From: Desulfallas sp. Bu1-1
Lineage (GTDB): Bacteria; Bacillota; Desulfotomaculia; Desulfotomaculales; Desulfallaceae
Assembly (NCBI RefSeq): GCF_015594625.1
Contig: NZ_JADNRQ010000005.1
Coordinates: 62,001 to 126,000, forward strand
Length of the DNA stretch: 64,000 nt
Reading direction: 5' to 3'
Positions 60,687 to 64,000 of this stretch are shown here, in pieces. The position numbers were made by a program, and so were the translations under genes. Numbering within the stretch: position 1 is the stretch's first letter; the number at the start of each line of letters is the position of its first letter. A model generated the notes under the pieces. The model did no database searches and had not been told where the DNA came from. It was given only the letters and a program-made list of their open reading frames with translations.

Positions 60687-61691
60687 ATGAAAAAATTTCA
60701 TGTATTGGCTTTGATAATGGCACTAATTTTTTTGGTTGCGGGTTGTGGAGATAAGGATGCATCAAAAGAATCCGCAGACAATGCGTCAAAACGCGTAGTT
60801 TTAAGAGTTGGAAATACTACGGCACCTGATAGCCACTATAACAAAGGCTTGGAACAATTTAAGAAAAAGGTAGAAGAGTATAGTAATGGAGAAATTGAGG
60901 TTCAAATATTCCCCAGTAGCCAGCTTGGTGATGAAAGGGATTTAGTTGAAGGCGTTGCCATGGGAACAGTGGAAATGGCATTGGTTTCAACAGGTCCTTT
61001 GCCAAACTATTCAAAGGACTTTATGGTTTTTGATTTACCCTTTATAATTACAGATCGTGAAAAGGCTTACCAGGTCATGGACGGTGAAATAGGCCAGGAA
61101 ATACTTGATACGCTAAAGCCAAAGGGAATTAAAGCCCTCGGTTTCTGGGAAAATGGTTTCAGAAATATAACCAATAATGAAAAGCCCATAGTTCATCCGG
61201 AAGACGTAAAAGGGATGAAAATTAGAACGATGGAGAACCCAATTCACCAGGCAACATTTAAAACCTTAGGTGCCATTCCGACTCCCATGGCTTGGAGCGA
61301 AGTATTTACGGCATTACAGCAGGGTACGATAGACGGGCAGGAGAACCCGTTACCGATTATTGGTACGGCCAAGGTTTATGAAGTACAAAAATATATCTCC
61401 TTGACGGGGCATTTTTATTCACCTTGCGTGCTTATGATAAACAATAATTTATTTGAAAGTCTGTCACAAACACAAAAGGATGCCATTCTTAAAGCAGAAA
61501 AAGAAGCCAGGGCCTGGCAAAGAAACTACAGCAAAGAATTGGATGAAAAACTCACTAAGGAATTAAAGGAAAAAGGAATAACTATTACGGAAGTTGATAA
61601 AACAGAGTGGCAGAACGCCGTAAAGCCGGTTTATGACCAATTTAAGGATCAAATAAACCCCAAATATGTTGAGGCCTTGACGGGTAAGTAA
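60687..61691 (+). CDS. dctP: TRAP transporter substrate-binding lipoprotein DctP
   Basis: Extracytoplasmic TRAP solute-binding protein, 334 residues. Lipoprotein signal with lipobox FLVAGC, then a Lys/Ser-rich linker. The DctP fold is shown by LRVGNTTAPDSHYNKGLEQFKKKVEEYSNGEIE-type opening, the substrate-anchoring arginine in GMKIRTMENP, and AWSEVFTALQQGTIDGQENP. The ligand is a carboxylate held by that arginine. GGGGGGAAC precedes the ATG. A hairpin separates it from dctQ. Confidence 0.92.
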   Translation: MKKFHVLALIMALIFLVAGCGDKDASKESADNASKRVVLRVGNTTAPDSHYNKGLEQFKKKVEEYSNGEIEVQIFPSSQLGDERDLVEGVAMGTVEMALVSTGPLPNYSKDFMVFDLPFIITDREKAYQVMDGEIGQEILDTLKPKGIKALGFWENGFRNITNNEKPIVHPEDVKGMKIRTMENPIHQATFKTLGAIPTPMAWSEVFTALQQGTIDGQENPLPIIGTAKVYEVQKYISLTGHFYSPCVLMINNNLFESLSQTQKDAILKAEKEARAWQRNYSKELDEKLTKELKEKGITITEVDKTEWQNAVKPVYDQFKDQINPKYVEALTGK

Positions 61692-61698
61692 AGGTGAA

Positions 61699-61739
61699 TT
61701 GAATAGGGTATGGTTTTCTATCATACCCTATTCAATTTT
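61699..61739 (+). terminator. Intra-operon hairpin between dctP and dctQ
   Basis: Perfect 14-bp stem TTGAATAGGGTATG (61699-61712) with CATACCCTATTCAA (61722-61735) followed by TTTT. It starts eight bases after the dctP stop and probably gives partial termination, keeping binding protein in excess over the membrane subunits. Confidence 0.75.
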
Positions 61740-61768
61740 AAACTGTTCTAAATGCGGTGGGTGATTAT

Positions 61769-62251
61769 ATGAAAAAACTAATTTATTATATGGATAACCT
61801 GGAAGAAATTATAATTACTATTTTACTTCCTTTAATGTGTATAGTAGTTTTTTTGTCCACTTTTTTTAGATTTGCAAAAATGCCATTAATGCCTTGGGGA
61901 GAAGAGTTGGCCAGATATCTTATGATTTGGATTGTATTTTTGGGGCTGGGTACGGGAGCAAAAAAGAATGCACATTTTTTTGTTCAGTTAATAATTAATT
62001 TGGTACCTAAAACCTTTCATAAGTATGTAAATATATTTAGGATTATGATTGTGGTTATTTTTTGCTCCATTATACTTTTCTTATCATTAAGTATAGTGAA
62101 ATCACAAATGGTAATGGGGCAAATTTCCCCGTCCTTGCATATTCCAATGTGGATTGTTTATTTAGCTATACCAGTTGGTTGCGCTTCAATGGCTTTGAGA
62201 TCCATACAATATTTAATTAAAGAATTAAAAGAAGAAACCAAGTTGACTTGA
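61769..62251 (+). CDS. dctQ: TRAP transporter small permease DctQ
   Basis: Four-helix small membrane subunit of the TRAP transporter, 160 residues. The family hallmark PWGEELARYLMIWIVFLGLGTGAKKNAHF (around residues 43-71) is evident. ATG at 61769 behind GGTGGGTGAT; a GTG at 61757 is inside that site. Eleven bases before dctM. Confidence 0.9.
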   Translation: MKKLIYYMDNLEEIIITILLPLMCIVVFLSTFFRFAKMPLMPWGEELARYLMIWIVFLGLGTGAKKNAHFFVQLIINLVPKTFHKYVNIFRIMIVVIFCSIILFLSLSIVKSQMVMGQISPSLHIPMWIVYLAIPVGCASMALRSIQYLIKELKEETKLT

Positions 62252-62261
62252 CAGGTGGTGA

Positions 62262-63548
62262 ATGGATTTGGCTTTAACATTGTTTGGTGTATTATTCATA
62301 GCGCTTTTTTTGGGTATTCCCATTGCGGTGTCCCTTGGAGTAGCAGTTTTAGCGGCCCTGTTTACTCAAGATACCAACACATCTTATGTGATGATCGCAC
62401 AAAGGATGTTTACATCTGTAGATAGCTTTCCGCTTATGGCGGTGCCTTTCTTTATTCTTGCCGGCAACCTGATGGAAAAAGGTGGCATATCAAGGAGAAT
62501 AATCAACTTTGCTACGGTTTTATTAAATAAACTGCCAGCAAGTTTGTCCGTTATAACAACGGCTGCCTCGGGATTTTTTGGAGCGATTTCGGGTTCCAAC
62601 CCCGCAACAGTGGCCGCAATTGGCGGGCTGATGATACCAGGGATGATAAAAAAGGGTTACCCTAATGATAATGCGGCTGCAGTGGCTGCAGCGTCAGGGA
62701 CATTGGGAGTTATTATTCCACCCAGCATATCTATGGTTACTTATGGTGTTGTGGCATCAGTATCAATAGGTGCCCTATTCATTGCAGGCATTATCCCCGG
62801 CTTGCTTTTAGCAATTGGGATAATGTTAACAGGTATTTTTTTAAATAGTAAATATGAAAATAAGAGTTCCAGTAACGTTAGCGCAAAGCAAGTTTATACC
62901 GTCTTCAAAGATGCTATTTGGGCTTTACTTATGCCTGTATTAATTCTTGGTGGTATATATGGAGGTATATTTACACCGACTGAATCTTCAGCGGTTGCAT
63001 GTTTATATGCATTTATTGTTAGTAAATATATTTACCGGGAATTGAAATTTTCAGATTTAAAAAGCATATTTTCTCAATCGGCTACAAGTACGGCATTAAT
63101 AATGTTTGTTATAACACTTTCGGCACCTTTTTCCTGGTTAATGACAAGCGCAAATGTACCCACTACCTTGGCAGAATCCATATTAGCCACACTCAATAAT
63201 AAATATGTAATATTGCTTTTGATTAACTTTATCTTGCTGTTCTTGGGATGTTTTTTGGAAACGCAATCAATAATACTTTTGATGACCCCAATGTTGCTTC
63301 CTTTGGCAATTCAATTGGGGATCGATCCTGTTGCACTGGGTTTGATAATTATTGTAAATACTTCCATTGGCATGATTACACCTCCAATGGCGGTCAACTT
63401 GTTTGTCGCCAGCACTATTTCTAAAGTAAGCATTGAACAGGTAAGCAAAAAGATTATCCCATACTTTGTTGTGGAATTAATTATCCTTCTTGTATTAACA
63501 TATTTTTCCGGTATTTTAACTTGGTTGCCTAATTTGCTTAAGCTCTAA
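62262..63548 (+). CDS. dctM: TRAP transporter large permease DctM
   Basis: Large membrane subunit, 428 residues, about 12 hydrophobic segments, catalysing Na+-coupled uptake. Diagnostic stretches: FPLMAVPFFILAGNLMEKGGISRRI, GAISGSNPATVAAIGG, LGVIIPPSISMVTYGV, GGIYGGIFTPTESSAVA and IGMITPPMAVNLFVAS. ATG at 62262 after ACAGGTGG. With DctP and DctQ it forms a complete importer. Confidence 0.94.
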   Translation: MDLALTLFGVLFIALFLGIPIAVSLGVAVLAALFTQDTNTSYVMIAQRMFTSVDSFPLMAVPFFILAGNLMEKGGISRRIINFATVLLNKLPASLSVITTAASGFFGAISGSNPATVAAIGGLMIPGMIKKGYPNDNAAAVAAASGTLGVIIPPSISMVTYGVVASVSIGALFIAGIIPGLLLAIGIMLTGIFLNSKYENKSSSNVSAKQVYTVFKDAIWALLMPVLILGGIYGGIFTPTESSAVACLYAFIVSKYIYRELKFSDLKSIFSQSATSTALIMFVITLSAPFSWLMTSANVPTTLAESILATLNNKYVILLLINFILLFLGCFLETQSIILLMTPMLLPLAIQLGIDPVALGLIIIVNTSIGMITPPMAVNLFVASTISKVSIEQVSKKIIPYFVVELIILLVLTYFSGILTWLPNLLKL

Positions 63549-63563
63549 TTAGTGGTGATAAAT

Positions 63564-64000
63564 ATGGCTGAAATTAATATGCAAAAAATAATGGAACAAT
63601 ATAATACCTGTAGACTTCAATTTATTGATGAACAAAGTTTTCCGTGGGGTAAAGCACAATGGATTAATTTAGCGACCGATGGGCAGAAGCCCATTATGAG
63701 AGCCTCGATTGTAACAATTTATCCTAAAAAGGAACAACAGCTGCATTACCATTTTGGCTATGAGGAATTGTTGTATGGAATAAGAGGTGAAACATACCAA
63801 CGCTTAAACGGGAATGATACAAAGTTAACGGTAGGAAACATTATTCATATTCCGGCAGAGGGCAGTCACTGGATGTATAATCCGGGAGACGAAGATGCCT
63901 GTTTTTTAAGTATAGTTAATCCTGTACAGAAAAAGGAAATTGCTATAAATGTAAATTCGATTGGGGAACATGTGCTTCAGGAAATAAATATACAAGATGT
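63564..64000 (+). CDS. Cupin-domain protein, 3' end outside window
   Basis: Open from ATG 63564 to the window end (145 codons visible). A cupin core is readable: QQLHYHFGYEELLYGIRGE (HxH...E motif) then IIHIPAEGSHWMYNPGDEDACF (the second His), forming a metal or ligand pocket. It starts 15 bases after dctM, so it is in the TRAP operon. More sequence follows the cupin, so this could be a stand-alone cupin with another domain, or a ligand-sensing regulator of the transporter. The function cannot be fixed from this part. Confidence 0.8.
   Translation, partial: MAEINMQKIMEQYNTCRLQFIDEQSFPWGKAQWINLATDGQKPIMRASIVTIYPKKEQQLHYHFGYEELLYGIRGETYQRLNGNDTKLTVGNIIHIPAEGSHWMYNPGDEDACFLSIVNPVQKKEIAINVNSIGEHVLQEINIQD

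Noticed and set aside
1-64000. CRISPR arrays, tRNA or rRNA genes, and intact insertion sequences
   Set aside because: Looked for by eye; no regularly spaced repeats, cloverleaf or rRNA-like sequence, and no transposase or integrase frame was recognised.

Overview
The window looks like a chromosomal segment of a strictly anaerobic, spore-forming Firmicute, most likely of the Desulfotomaculum/Pelotomaculum (Peptococcaceae) type. This is inferred from gene content: indolepyruvate:ferredoxin oxidoreductase, oxygen-sensitive 4-hydroxybutyryl-CoA dehydratases, LUD/CCG iron-sulfur oxidoreductases, a GH18 spore-type hydrolase, strong AGGAGG ribosome binding sites and very frequent TTG starts. No rRNA, tRNA, CRISPR, transposase or phage gene was seen.

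Layout. (1) 1-13.3 kb: the 3' part of an acyl-CoA ligase, then a minus-strand block read from about 13.3 kb leftwards: 4-hydroxybutyryl-CoA dehydratase paralogue, 3-hydroxyacyl-CoA dehydrogenase, thiolase, enoyl-CoA hydratase, acyl-CoA dehydrogenase and a branched-chain-type ABC transporter (livK-H-M-G-F). Together these could import an acid and take its CoA thioester through crotonyl-CoA to acetyl-CoA. (2) 13.5-25.8 kb, plus strand, GC-rich: ADP-forming acyl-CoA synthetase, FrhB-like protein, IorA, IorB, a LutB-LutA fusion, a second LUD protein, a GlcD-like flavoprotein and a GlcF-like Fe-S protein. This reads as a 2-hydroxyacid to 2-oxoacid to acyl-CoA to acid + ATP module. (3) 26-30.2 kb: FAA hydrolase-fold protein, crotonase, nitronate monooxygenase-like flavoprotein and a canonical 4-hydroxybutyryl-CoA dehydratase. 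(4) 30.2-37.5 kb: small proteins, an esterase, an acyl-CoA ligase, a metallo-beta-lactamase protein and a three-gene iron-sulfur cluster. (5) 38-49.3 kb, AT-richer: two carboxyltransferases without biotin partners, a sodium/solute symporter with a small partner, two acyl-CoA ligases and an MFS transporter. (6) 49.4-58.1 kb: GH18 protein, decapitated phosphotriesterase, another acyl-CoA ligase, amidase, HD protein and folP-folB-folK. (7) 58.4-64 kb, AT-rich: SIMPL protein, PanB-like protein, TRAP transporter dctP-Q-M and a cupin protein cut by the window end.

Two themes run through the segment. First, many intergenic regions carry -24/-12 (sigma-54) promoter look-alikes (GG-N10-GC with TTGC), including an exact TGGCAC-N5-TTGCT, yet no sigma-54 activator is encoded here. 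Second, the spacers are a graveyard of gene relics (a third dehydratase, a carboxyltransferase tail, a ferredoxin head, a headless phosphotriesterase) and of related structured non-coding repeats, the best at about 42.07-42.28 kb. The segment appears to be a repeatedly duplicated and pruned catabolic island for carboxylic acids. Coordinates and translations were checked by eye; all family assignments rest on motif recognition, not on database searches.
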